Part shown: positions 32,585 to 44,900 of the stretch, piece by piece | How positions within the stretch are numbered: position 1 is the first letter of the stretch | Layout of the letters: every line of letters starts with the position of its first letter | Assembly (NCBI GenBank): GCA_014904985.1 | Contig: MU128942.1 | Span: forward strand, 277,255-341,254 | Direction: 5' to 3' | DNA from: Hydnum rufescens UP504 | Lineage: Eukaryota; Basidiomycota; Agaricomycetes; Cantharellales; Hydnaceae | Length of the DNA: 64,000 nt | Program-made: the position numbers and the translations under genes | Notes under the pieces: generated by a model | Database searches by the model: none | The model's input: only the letters and a program-made list of their open reading frames with translations | Told to the model about the DNA's origin: nothing

Positions 32585-35500
32585 ATGGCATCTAACGATC
32601 CACTGAACCCAGCAGACATGCACAGAGTGTATATTTCAGGTATGCCATCTACTTACGGACCAGTAATTGGCATCCAACAAACCTCTTTGGCACTCGCGAC
32701 AGAGGCCAGATGCAGTACTCATCTTCTGCGTACGTCGGAAAAATATCGCCTTCACTTCACCATCGAGCCTCCCGCTACCGTCACTGGACTTCGTTCGCCA
32801 AAATCAGAGTACATCACGGCAACACGTGAGGCGGTGACGTGGAAGGATCCCTTCGGGGAGGAGTTGTAGGTCGCCTTCACGCTCATGTGCTTCCTCACCC
32901 TTTATTTATATTCCCTTGGCAGCATGCTCAGTCCAACACCTATCGATTGCAGAGTGGCTATAGATTTGTGCGAGCGCCGTTTCGGGCGTAAGGGGCAGAT
33001 TGTCGCATCGTGTGCTTTGGATCTCTCCTCTGCAACAGGTAATGGTGAGCCTGCTCATATTTCTGCGATAAGAGGGCTGTGCTCACCCACGGTCTTTATC
33101 CTTACAGAGATCCGCCTCGATCTTCAAAGTGCCGCGAACGACAAAGTCGGGGAGTTGACCATATGCATGGCATCCTCTCTCCCACCACCTAATGATGCTG
33201 TCGAGAGCGTCAATCGGACTGCCCAGCAGCTAGATCCCGGGCTGGCCGTGGTCAACAATGCCATTCAAGCTACCGCCCCACTCGCCACAGAAGTCACAGC
33301 CCAGTTCGATGCTTGGAGGCCCTTGTTGAATCGTCTTTCTGCACTCGTCAGAGTTGCTGATACCGTCGCCGAGGCACGTTTCACCCTGACATGCCTGATG
33401 AGCGTACAACCGCTAAGAAGTATTTACAAACAGGTTCACCCTTGGATCAAGTTAGCATGGGGGGTCGTCTCGGCAGCGTATAAGGTACGGCTGGAATTCG
33501 AGTTTTGTGCCTGCATGCTCTCTGACTGGCGTTGCATTAGATCCCTTTAGCCCAGAGTGATCGAGACACCAAAGTGATCGGTTTAGTCCAGACTATGGCG
33601 GATAGCTGCTCTTTTGCAGATGAAGCCGAGGGGTTGAAGGGACGCTCGAAACAAGATCAAGCCATCATCAACCAAATACTGCGCCAAGTCATGGAATCCG
33701 TCTATTTCATTCGGGACTACTCCAGGGACAAGTCCTTCGGTATGTGGAATCCCAGGTGTCCTGCTTGCTCCAAGGCTGACCGCCGTGGGTCGCAGCCCAT
33801 CGCACTGTGAAGTACACGGTCTCTCTCGTGGACGCACGGATCGATAACTACAAGGAGACCCTTGAGAGTCTCCGGCGGAATCTAATTGATCATGCTAACA
33901 TACAATGCACCGTCGTTACCCATCGCGTCTTAGACGTTGTGACTGAAGTCCGTAAGTGCTTCTTGTATGCCTTCGGTTAAAGCCTAGGTTCTAAGATGAT
34001 TTACAGGGGACTTGCAAGTGCTGAGCGAACTGAAATACGCCCGGAGGCCCATCATGATCTAGATCAAGGGTGCTTGCCAGGCACACGCGATGAGATCATC
34101 GAGGCTATAGTGCGTTGGGCTGTTGGAGCAGATACACCGTCGGTTGATGGGAGTGATTCGATAAGATTGAGCTCTAACGACTCGTCTCGTGTGCTTTGGT
34201 TGTGTGGGGTGGCGGGCGCAGGAAAATCGTCGATCCTTCGCTCATGCGCAAAACGCATTTCCGACCTTGAACGCATGGGGTCGTACTACGGCTTCGACAG
34301 AAGTCAGCCCTCGCAAACCTGACCAACCTGTTCAGTACGATCGCTCAAGACCTCGCGGACCTGGACAAGTCGCGGAAGCAGCGCCTGGTGGATGCTGTCA
34401 AGGACGACACCGCGATACGAAGAACGCTTGACTGCAAACTGCAGTTCCAGCACTTTATCAAGAAATCATTCGAGGATGATCAGGCCCTTGGGGAGACCAT
34501 TGTTTTCCTCGACGCGTTTGATGAATCTGGCGACGTTAGGGCTCGTGCCAATGCGCTTGCCATTTTAACAACGCGAGCATCAGAACTCCCTCCGGGTCTT
34601 CGAATCGTAGTCACTTCAAGATATGAGCGCGATATTCAATATGCGTTGCAGTCTCCGCGACCACCTGGGGTTGACGTCATGCTTGTGGACGACATCCCAA
34701 CTCATCAGACCTTGCGCGATATTGATGCCTATATACACAGCGAACTCCATGACGTGACTGAATTCCGAGAGGCGGAGTACCAGACGCAGCTGAGCGCGCT
34801 CATTCGGAGGGCTGGAACGTCGTTTCAGTGGGCTGCTACTGCCTGTCGGTTCATTTGCAGTGACAGTGATGCTGGCGCCGACCCACGGGACCAGATTCGG
34901 GCGGTGCTACGTGGTGACGAAGGGCTGTATGCGCTCTACAACACCGTCATGAAGGAGCACTGCAATCCATCGCATGAGATGGAAGTAAAACGAGTCAAGT
35001 CAATCCTAGGCCGAATCATATGCAGCCAGGAGCCTTTATCATTGCACGCTCTTGTTCACCTGGTTCCACCCGATTCTATCCGCACTCCAGATGACATGCG
35101 GACACAACGACGAATTGTGAAGCATCTTGCCTCGCTCCTTAGTGGTACGCACACTGACCATGAGCCGATTATGGTCCTCCACTCGTCTTATCGGGATTTC
35201 TTGTGTAACCCGGAGCATAATAAAGATTTCTGGATCGACCAAGATGAAGCAAATCAGTGCATGGCCCTGGCGTGCTTCCGCATTATGGACCAGACCTTGA
35301 CATTCAATATCTGTCAACTTCCGACGTCGTTCCTTCGCAATGCTGACATCCCGAGATTACTGATCTTTGCAAGAAACACATCCCTGATCATCTGTCCTAT
35401 GCTTGTCGATTCTGGGCTTTCCATGTGTCTGCAACATCTATGGGCAAGGTTACTCAGAAAGACATGGTGTCATTCTTTGAGAAGGACTTCTTGCCTGGTT

Positions 35501-37873
35501 GGAAGTGATGAGTCTCACACAGAGCTCCCCTCAAAGTGCCTTAGCCTTGCTTAGCACCTCCCATGTAAGCATGACTACAATTCCATGAGATGGTGAGGCT
35601 GTGAGCTGATTCTTAACATGGATGTCCCAGATGGCTGTGGACCTTGTTGAGCTGCACCATGATGCAAAGCAATTCATGTCCATGTTTGCAACTGTCATCT
35701 CAACAAGTGCACCTCACATCTACCTCTCTGGTCTGACATTTGCTCCCACATCATCCCTCCTATATCAGAAGTGGAAGGGACAATTTCCCAGAGTTGCCAA
35801 ACTTACTCAGGGACAACTTCAGCACTGGCCAACTATTGTGCTGATTTTAGAAGGACATCAGCATCAAGTTCTATCTGTTGCTTTCTCACCTGATGGCAAG
35901 CAAATTGCTTCTGGCTCTGTGGATAAGACCATTCAACTCTGGAATGCAGAGACAGGTGTGAGAATTGGCCAGCCAATGCAGGGGCATCATGGTGCCATCC
36001 ACTCCATTGCTTTCTCACCTGATGGGAAGCAGATTGCTTCTGGCTCTCAGGACAGGACCATCCAACTGTGGAATGTGGAGACAGGTGTGAGCCTTGGCCA
36101 GCCAATGAAGGGGCATGATGACTCCATCCAGTCCATTGCATTCTCACCTGATGGGAAGCAGATTGCTTCAGGCTCTTGGGACAGGACCATCCGACTGTGG
36201 AGTGTGGAGACAAGTGCCAGCATTGGTCAGCCATTGAAGGGGCATGATGATCTCATTGAGTCCATTGCTTTCTCACCTGATGGCATGCAGATTGCTTCTG
36301 GCTCTCGGGATGGGACTGTCCAAGTCTGGAATGTGGAGATGGGTGTGAGCATTGGTCAGCCAATGAAGGGGCATGCTGGGTCCATCTGGGCTGTCACTTT
36401 CTCACCTGATGGGAAGCTGATTGCTTCTGGCTCCTGGGATAAGACCATCCAACTCTGGAATGTGGAGATGGGTGTGAGCATTGGCCAGCCAATGAAGGGG
36501 TATGATAGTATCCTCTCCATTGCTTTCTCACCTGATGGGAGGCAGATTGCTTGTGGTTCCTTACACCAGACCATACAACTCTGGGATATGGAGACAGGTG
36601 TTACCATTGGGCAGCCAATGAGGCACAAGCAAGCCATCTCATCTGTTGCTTTCTCACCTGATGGAAAGAAGATTGCCTCTGGCTCCTGGGATGCAACCAT
36701 ACAACTTTGGAATGTGGCAATGGATGTGGGCATTGGTGAGCCAATCAAAGGGCATGATGACCAGATCAGGTCTGTTGCTTTCTCACCTGATGGAAAGTGG
36801 TTGGCTTCTGGTGCTTGGGATGGAACTATACAACTACGGAATATGGAGACAGGTGCCAGCATTGGTCAGCCAATCAATGGGCAGGATGGTACCATCCATT
36901 GCATTGCTTTCTCACCTGATGGCAAGAAAATTGCTTCCAGCTCCTCAGCCAGAACCATACAACTCTGGAATGTGGAGACTGGGGAAAGGATTGGCCAGCC
37001 AATGAAGGGGCATGATGGGCACATCTGGTCCATTGGTTTCTCACCTGATGGCAAGCAGATTGCTTCTGGCTATGATGATGGGATGATACAACTCTGGAAT
37101 GTGGACCCAGGTGCCAGCATTGGCAGGCCAATGAAGGGGCATGATGATATGATCTATTCCATTGCTTTCTCACCTGATGGCAAGCAGATTGCTTCTGGTT
37201 CTTGGGACAGGACCATCCAACTATGGAATGCAGAGACAGGCATGAGCATTGGCCAGCCAATGAAGGGGCATGATCGTGCCATCCAGTGCATTGCTTTCTC
37301 ACCTGATGGCAAGAAAATTGCTTCTGGCTCCTGGGACTGGACCACACAACTCTGGAATGTGGAGACAGGTGCAAGCATTGGGCAGCCAATGAAGGGGCAT
37401 GGTACTGTCTGGTCCATTGCTTTCTCACCTGATGGCAAGCAGATTGCTTCCAGTTCCTCAGACAAGACCATACAACTCTGGAATGGGGAGACAGGTGCAA
37501 GTATTGGCCAGCAAAGGGGGGGCTATGGGAATGGCATCTGGTCCATTACTTCCCTGCCTAATGGCAACCATATTGCTTCATCCTTTCTATATCATGATGC
37601 TGAAATTTCATGGTTGCAGCCTGCACAACCCAAACACAGCCCCTCATACCCCACTCACCTATTCCCATTCCCACCATCCCCTTTCAAGTTGAGGATGGGT
37701 GGATTTTGGGACCTGGTCATGGGCTTATTCTTTGGGTCCCTGCTGCCTACCGTGCATCCCTTGAGCACCCTCACTGTCATGCCATGGGAAACCCAAACAC
37801 CACCCGGATTGATTTTCAGCACCTCAAGTGTGGTAGGGAGTGGGCACAGTGTCAAGAAGTGCTGGAGAAGTAG
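32585..37873 (+). pseudogene. NACHT-WD40 NLR (STAND NTPase), frameshifted
   Basis: Fungal NLRs sense non-self or damage through repeats and signal through an N-terminal effector. Exons inferred: 32585-32865, 32923-33038, 33108-33373 (or on through a 60-nt in-frame stretch), 33434-33484, 33541-33739, 33796-33951, 34007-35564, 35631 to about 37600, 37689-37873. Domains: C2-like N-terminus with a TWKDPFGEE motif; helical region (YFIRDYSRDKSF); NACHT with P-loop GVAGAGKSS near 34206-34232 and Walker B VFLDAFDESGD near 34503; winged-helix part ending LHSSYRDFL and RNADIP; a linker with SAPHIYLSGL; 13 full WD40 repeats plus one degenerate; and a C-terminal module ending at 37873. Four one-base deletions (about 34043, 34305, 35354, 35498) break the 5' half. 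The WD40 half is open. Confidence 0.85.
35844..37560 (+). repeat. WD40 repeat array, 129-bp units
   Basis: Thirteen complete repeats of 42-43 residues of the pattern KGHDxxIxSIAFSPDGKQIASGS then WDRTIQLWNVETG, plus a decayed fourteenth (ITSLPNGNHIASS). Nucleotide similarity between units is high. Variable positions are concentrated just after GHD and in the SGSxDxT segment, the surface of the propeller top, as in repeat-edited fungal NLRs. Fourteen blades would form two seven-bladed propellers. Confidence 0.9.
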
Positions 37874-37943
37874 AAGATATTTGTGGTTTCAGGGAGTTGT
37901 AACATTTAAATACCATTCACAGTCAGTTGATAATGTTCCCTTT

Positions 37944-38530
37944 CTTTGAACACCTGAGGCAATCAAGTTTCGGTACCTACTTAGGTAGGATGTTCTCTAT
38001 AGGTATATCTTACCTAAGTAGGTCTAATATATATGAGTTTGCTGGGGTTGCTCCCAGTTTTGTGCTTGAAAAATCAGGCTTGCTAGGGCTTATTTTTTGG
38101 CACTGGGTCCCCCTTAAGAACACTGGGGGTTCAGGGGCAGTAGCCCCTGAGAAGCTCTGAGGATGTAGGTCTGGGTAAGCCTGAAATTGGGCTATGGAAG
38201 CCCTGAAGTGGCTTGGGTAAGCTGATATTAGCTTCCAAGAGGGCTGGGTGAGCTTTTTGGTCTGGAATCAAAGCTTTGGGCTCACCCAGGTCTCACTCTG
38301 GTCTTGCTTTCACCTTCATGAGGTCACCCACCCCTACTGTTGTTTCTCCCAACCCTTCCTACACAACCCCACCCCTACTCTAGCCAGGCAACCTCTTGCT
38401 ATAGGATCCTGTCCACTCCTACTGTTCTTGATAATTGTCTCATGATATCTATAATCATGTGCTGTCATCTTGCACCATCATGTCTTGTGTCTTACTCTCC
38501 CCTAAGGGAGTTGGAAGCAGAATGACAGTT
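37944..38530 (-). repeat. Dispersed repeat R, copy 3 (most complete)
   Basis: The reverse-complement counterpart of both 28627-28780 and 16110-16517, joining the two fragments into one element of at least 585 bp. The palindrome arms are at 37975-37987 and 38011-38023. No coding capacity is visible, so it is probably non-autonomous. Confidence 0.8.
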
Positions 38531-39244
38531 CCTGCATCAACTGAACATCTTTGCATATTTTGGCCTTACTCCCATGAGCCAACAAGCTCATCCCATTCTT
38601 CTTCAAGGTAATATTGACTCACACTGTAACCATAATCTCCAATATATTTGGCTCAAACAGTTGATTCTCAGGTGCACCTGTAATTCACACTATCTCTCAA
38701 TTAGGACCTCCCTTGTCCTTTCTTCTCTCTTTTGTGCCACATAGCATCAATGCTGTAATACTTGCAGCCTTGTGCTTATGGCATTGGTGTCTGGCATCAG
38801 AGATAGCCGATGGTTGGGTGGTTATTCAACAATCCACTGTCAACATTCTGCAATCTGCTGCCACTATGTCTGGCAATCTAGGGCCATCAGCAGGTGACAA
38901 GAGGAGTTTGAGGGACTTGGTATGAGCAGTCTCAATTTGTATTACCTGGTCTAATGTGTCCCCATAGGGTACATCACATCTGAGTGCTGAGGGACATTTC
39001 TCAGGGGCCTCTAATGATATGGCACCTGAAGTATGTACATGCTTCATGTTGTTGGGGGCCACCAATTGAACCTTTTTTATTTATTTGTAGCACACTTGGG
39101 CACTGTGGAAAATTCAGAAAGCCCAGAAGACTCTTGAAAGCAGCAAGTACATTGAGGCTGAGGCTGTCTGGGGCTGAGGCAAGGGTTCAAAGAGTAGAGG
39201 GATGTCATCTGCTGCTCAGGTATGACCTATTCAACCTGGATGTT
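38531..39244. other. Spacer without recognised gene
   Basis: A 70-residue ORF at 38713-38925 starts with a hydrophobic segment but has no recognisable motif. Nothing else is supported. Confidence 0.4.
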
Positions 39245-40627
39245 GTTGGAGGGATAAATCCCTACACCATAAAATCCTCATCCAAGGCCTATTTTCCTTA
39301 TGAATGAATCAATTACATGTCACCGTGCTCATTTAATTCCATCATCATTTGTTTATTCAACAAATCAATTGGATTCCTACCCCTTTCCAACTCATAATAT
39401 CACCTCATTCCTTTACCATGAACACTGGTCAATTTATTGACTGTCCATCAGATTTCAACAGTCCTCATCAAAAAGGGGCAGTTTATGCCCTACATCAAGT
39501 CCATTTTCTTTGGACAAGGCAATTCAACTTGCCATCCTTCCTCAAGACTGTATAGCTTGTTTGTTCATCCAAGCTATCCTACTGCCTTAAGGGTGACAGA
39601 TTGTGATTATGTAACAATGCAGGACTGGGCCTGGTTCCAATTCTGGACTCATGGATCCATCACATGATCCAGATAGGGGATGCACTACTATAAAGGAGTA
39701 TTTTTTTGAATTTCTCCGTCAGTTTTGATCATATTGACTTGAAACAACTGCTCCCAGAAAGATATGAATCATACCTATCGAATGGTATCAAACAAGCGAC
39801 TAACGGATCGAAAATGCGGTCCCTGTAACAATATCTTTCCATGATTCATACTCTGAAGGAGTATTTCTTGATTTCTGAAGCCAATTCTTATCGGATTCAT
39901 TCATGAGTACCACACCCTGAAAGCTGTTAAAAATCCACATCAAACTGTATTAAGGGAAAAACTAGCAGACACAAACTCCATTTTTCACAAGACAACACCC
40001 TCCCCATGACTCCCCCTTTGCTCCACCATCCAAAATAGCAAATTACTTCTGGCCCTCTTATGTCTGATGGATAAGACCCTCAGGGAGACCTATTCCACTT
40101 TTCCTTAAGGGAACATGCCCAGATTTGAAGGAGGAATAGCATGTAATGTGTCAATCTTCCCTTTTATCTTGAAATTGGAATATCTCCATCAGTTTTGAAG
40201 ATTTTAACTTCATTTCTTTTTCTCTATGTGTCCCTTAAGTCCGATGTTTTCACTTTCTATTGAGTCAAAGTCTGTATTGTATATTAGGTGCAGCTAGCAC
40301 ACAAATTCATTAGTTCTCCCCCTCCCTCCAGTTTGAAGCTCCTTGAACAGCTGCTGGTCCCTGGGTGATTTCTCACTACAGAAAGTGAATTCTAACTACA
40401 CTTTGACTAAGGTCTCAAGAAGAGATTCTTAGGGTGTGGTAATTTGACTGAAACACACATTCTCACTTAATTGCTTGGGCTTTGTTGGCTCACTGCAATT
40501 TCCCCTGTTCAAAAGACCTTCCCCTACTCAGACCTGAACATCCAGATTAGTTCTGTGATTCCCTCCTTCATCCCCAGCTCAAACTTGTGGACAGTAGTTG
40601 GATTGGTTTTTAACCATCCTGCTTACA
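39245..40627 (+). repeat. 5' LTR of family B element
   Basis: Starts GTTGGAGGGATAAATCC and ends GCTTACA. A TATAAA box lies at 39689-39694. The LTR is nearly CpG-free except for a 40-bp patch at 39779-39818 with five CpG. A possible primer-binding site, TGGTGGTCCTTACAGGG, starts 4 nt after the LTR. Confidence 0.88.
39689..39818 (+). promoter_or_regulatory. Family B LTR promoter with CpG-retaining patch
   Basis: TATAAA at 39689-39694 is followed about 85-125 bp downstream by the CpG-containing sequence running from CCTATCGAATGG to GGATCGAAAATGCGG. The same pair is at 48530-48535 and 48610-48658 in the 3' LTR. The function of the patch is inferred only from its resistance to decay. Confidence 0.45.
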
Positions 40628-40737
40628 AATTGGTGGTCCTTACAGGGGATCACAAGAATCTCAATTTGGACCCCCTATTATCAACACTTGCAACAATTTC
40701 TCATGTCTCAACAATGTCTTCACTGACATTCACTCAT

Positions 40738-41762
40738 ATGCCTGGATCACATTCCAGAGATGCCCCCAGGTTTACTGGGAAATGGATTTTACATTTCCTT
40801 GTGGAATACAAATTTTCTATGACTGTGGTGGGCCTTACTCCAGCTCAGACAGTCCACCAAATTACTTGTTACTGTGACACAAAGCTGAGCGATTTATTGA
40901 AATGCTCGATGAATACTCAGGTGATGATTGGACAGAATTTAAGACTCATTTACTTGAGTATTATCCATCTGAAGAAGAAAAACTGTATTACAAACTCAAT
41001 CATCTCATCAAACTAGCTAGGAAGAGTTGTAATTTGACTTCTGTTCAAGAGTTTGATGAATATATACATGAGTTCAAAGTTATTGTGAAAGCACTTGAGG
41101 ATCACTGGTCTTTATCTGAGACTGATAAGCACAACTATTTCTGGAGGGGATTGAAACCTTGTACCTTCCATGAAAACATCATGAATATCCTTATGTATCT
41201 TGAGCTGTGGATGGATTTGATGAAACCTCTGCCTATGAATGAGGTCATTAGCACCATTAAAACTCGTCTTAAGTGAGATCTTTACTGGGTTGTTGATGAT
41301 GACAAAAGCCTGGAAACCTTGAGTGAGATGGGTGCATTGAGTTCTTCAGATTCAGATGACAAGAAGGAGAATAGTTGAGTTAAGTCTAAGAAACATCACA
41401 TTAGACTTGAGCCCAAAGTCAAGAAAGAGGAGCCTACCACAAAGCTTCAACATGAAGCTAAACCCCAGGTGCAGGAGCCTGGGGATATGTCTAAGTTGAA
41501 TATCAATGATCTAGTTGAGAAGATTGGCCATTTGACAATTGCAATTGAAGCAGATAGGTCTACAAAAAGACCTCCTAGGCCCTCTGGATCTTTGATCAGA
41601 TGTTTCATGTGCACAGAAGATGGGCACTCACTAAGAGATTGCCTGGAAACCAAAGCCTTTATTGTGAAGAAGATCTTGAAGTTTTCACATGAAGGTCATC
41701 TTGTGAAGTTCGATGGCTCAGATTTGCCTCAAGGTGATGTTAATGATGGAGGTGTCACTTGA
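40738..41762 (+). pseudogene. Family B gag
   Basis: The probable start ATG at 40738 opens with PGSHSRDAPRFTGKW, typical of this gag group. A one-base deletion near 40884 shifts the frame to LDEYSGDDW...LLEYYPSEEEKLY, the conserved capsid block. A CCHC zinc knuckle CFMCTEDGHSLRDC is at 41602-41643. TGA stops at 41274, 41376 and 41760 fall where Arg fits. It continues into a linker (41781-41969). Confidence 0.8.
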
Positions 41763-41984
41763 GTCCTACAAGAACAGATAGTGAATGTGTCAAATGTTGA
41801 AGCAGATAGCTCACCAAGGTATAATTCCTTCAACCACGAATTCTCAATGTTCAGGGAGTATGAGTATGATGTTTTCCCAGCTGAACAAGCCCAAAACCAA
41901 GGCCAGAAGCAAACTGAACCATATGATAAGGATGATCTGAAGGGTAAGAGACCTGAGCAATCTGAATGACCTAATAGGGCCTAT

Positions 41985-44900
41985 GTGGAAGTTCCTAGTA
42001 AAGAATCAGGTCAACAGAAGCCTTTGATATCACAGGAGAAGATACCTAGCTCATCTAAATGTGAAGTCTGCACTCATGATGGACAGAGAGATCAACCCAA
42101 GTCCCCAAAGCAGCCTAAGCACCCATATGTCAATCATCCTCCAAAGGATATATGTACTATTGGTTTAATCCAAGTCAATTCTGATGATGAAACATCAGAA
42201 GATTATCTTTCTGATGATACTGAATATATGTTGAATACTGATGATCAAGCTGAGGAATATTATAAAAGGCAGCTTGAAATTGAACATGACCAAGTCTTCA
42301 ATATGAAAAATTCAGATTATTCATTTAGCCCATCCTTCTTGGCTATGGTAATGGCTAAGATCCAAGGCACAATTATGGGTCAAACCTGTACAATGTTAAT
42401 TGATAATGGAAGTGAATTAAACATGATGGGACAGGCAACTCAAGTCAAATTGGAACTTCTGATGGATCCATCTGGGAAAGATTGGCACCTACATGGAGTT
42501 TCTGGCCATCAAGTAAATCTTGTTAGGCTTTGTCACAACATTCTGGTCCACATTGGAGGAGTTCCACTCCACCACAATTTCTTTATAATGCCAGATGACA
42601 TTGGATCTAAAGAAGTAATACTACTCAGCCAGAATCGATTACACTCACAGATCTGGGATGAATCTCCAAATTTGGCAAGACAGAGATTGAGACACTGGAC
42701 ATTCTGTTAACACAATGTTGCCAATAATGTCAGCACCAAGGAACATCCTTCCTATTGAATTAGTCAAATGTCATATGAAGTCCACTTCACATAGCTGTTC
42801 TGTTGAAGTGGAAACCTTCAAAGAAATACCAGAATTTCCTGTGAATATATCTTCAATTCTATCCAATATGGGAGGCAAGCTTATAAAGCTGAGACCTGTT
42901 AGCCATGACCTAGATATTCTTAATCAAGCTTTACACATACCTGTCATTCTTGATGGCCTCCAAAAAGCATATCATGTCCAGAATTTGATCCAAGACAATC
43001 AACTGGAAGCTTGATTGATGAAAGCCCTAATTAATAACAGTCTTTCATTCACCCAAACAATAGGTCCAGCAGAGGAAATCATGAGGTATATCATGGGCAA
43101 CTGGAAATACAAACCAGTCAGAAAGAAGGTCCATCTGGTAGTGTCATACAATCCAGATTCCCATGCTTTAGTCTTTAATCCATTAAGACTTGGGGAATTT
43201 CCATCCTTGCCAACAAATCCTACCAAGCTCAAGGATATTCAATATACAGAATGAATAATGAAGGAATGCCTGACCTATATTTTGAACAAGATTTCTCCAG
43301 GTTTCCTAAGCAAATCAGAGACTGAGCTTATTGCTCATTTGATTGTTACACATGGTGATGCCTTTGCATTTGAGGAACATGAAAGAGGAACCTTTAATAC
43401 AGAATATTTTCCTCCATATGAAATGCCAACTGTACCTCATGAACCATGGATGAGGAAGAACATTAGAATTCCTCTCAGTCAAATGGACAAGGTTTCAAAA
43501 TTGCTTCAGGAACAGTTCAATAGTGGGAAATACAAGCAATCTGCCTCATCTTATTGATCTGCCATCTTTGCAGTCAAAAATAAATCTGGGTTCTTGCAAC
43601 TAGTACATGACTTACAGCCCCTAAATGCTGTGACTATTTGTGATGCTGGACTTCTGCCTCATATTGATGAAATGATAGAACAATTCATGGGATGAACTTG
43701 CTATTGTATTTGTGACCTCAAGAGCAGATATGACAGCTATCTACTGGCTGATAAATCCCACAATCTAACAACTTTTCATGGATACACCTTGGGGCCACTT
43801 AGGCTCACAAGACTGCCTCAAGGCTATACTAATTCCATGCAGGTTTTCTGTTGTGCAACCTCACATATGATTGGATCTATGGCACCTGATTGTCTTTGTG
43901 GATGACTGTGCAGGGATGGGACCCCAGTCTGATTATGGCAACACAGCCATACCAGAAAACAGTCAAATTCAACAATTTATTTTTGAGTTTGCTATGATGC
44001 TACAGGAACTTGTTATATGGGTTAAAATTTCTGGTGCTACTATTGCAGGCCAGAAAGCCATTATTGCTATGCCCCAACTTGTGCTTCTTGGAGCCATCAT
44101 CTCTAAAGGAGCTCATGTATCACATGAGATCAATGCCAAACTACGAAAATGGCCTACCTGTGCCAATTCAATGGAAGTTTGAGGTTTCCTTGGAACTGTT
44201 GGAGTTGTATGACATTGGATTAAAGACTTTGCAATAATTGCAAAACCTCTTACCTCGTTAACTCAGAAAATGGCACCTAATGAGTTTGCTTGGAGCCGGG
44301 AAGCACTGAGTTCCTTAGATGAGTTAAAACGATTAGCTGCGACAGCTGTACTGATTAAAGCAATCAATTATGATCTTGCATGAGCTGTTATATCCAAATT
44401 GCAATGAAATGATGACCTAGGTCTTGTTTCCATTGCAGTGGACTCATCTACTATGGGATGTGGCTGGGTAGTCAGCCAACAAGTTGACAGTGTTGATTAT
44501 CCAATTAATTTCGGATCACTTACCTTCAACAACACCAAGAGTCATTATTCACAGCCCAAGTTGGAGCTGTATGGGGTTTTTCATGCCTTGAATGCCAAAT
44601 GATACAGACTCCATGGGATCCATTTCCATCTTGTGCTAGACACAAGCTACATAGCCAAGATGATTAACAACCCAGGCTTACCCAATGCAGCAATGATGAG
44701 ATGGGTCTTGTACATTTTGCTTTTTGATTTTGAAGTCATGCATTTGCCCACTTCGAAACATCAAGGCCCAGATGGTTTATTGCAATGTCCACAAGCAAGT
44801 CAAGATTCAGACAAATCTGAAGCAGAATCTGATATTAGTGAGACTATCAAGCTGGTCAAAGTACCAAAGGATGACTTATCTGAAACCTCAGATACTATGG

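Noticed and set aside
35833..37500. Long minus-strand ORFs opposite the WD40 array
   Set aside because: They are shadows of the repeated plus-strand codons; the plus strand has clear WD40 motifs.
28627..38530. Calling the inverted-repeat-bounded island a mobile element
   Set aside because: Only an arrangement is seen. No empty site, target duplication or transposase is available in the window, so it is kept as a hypothesis.
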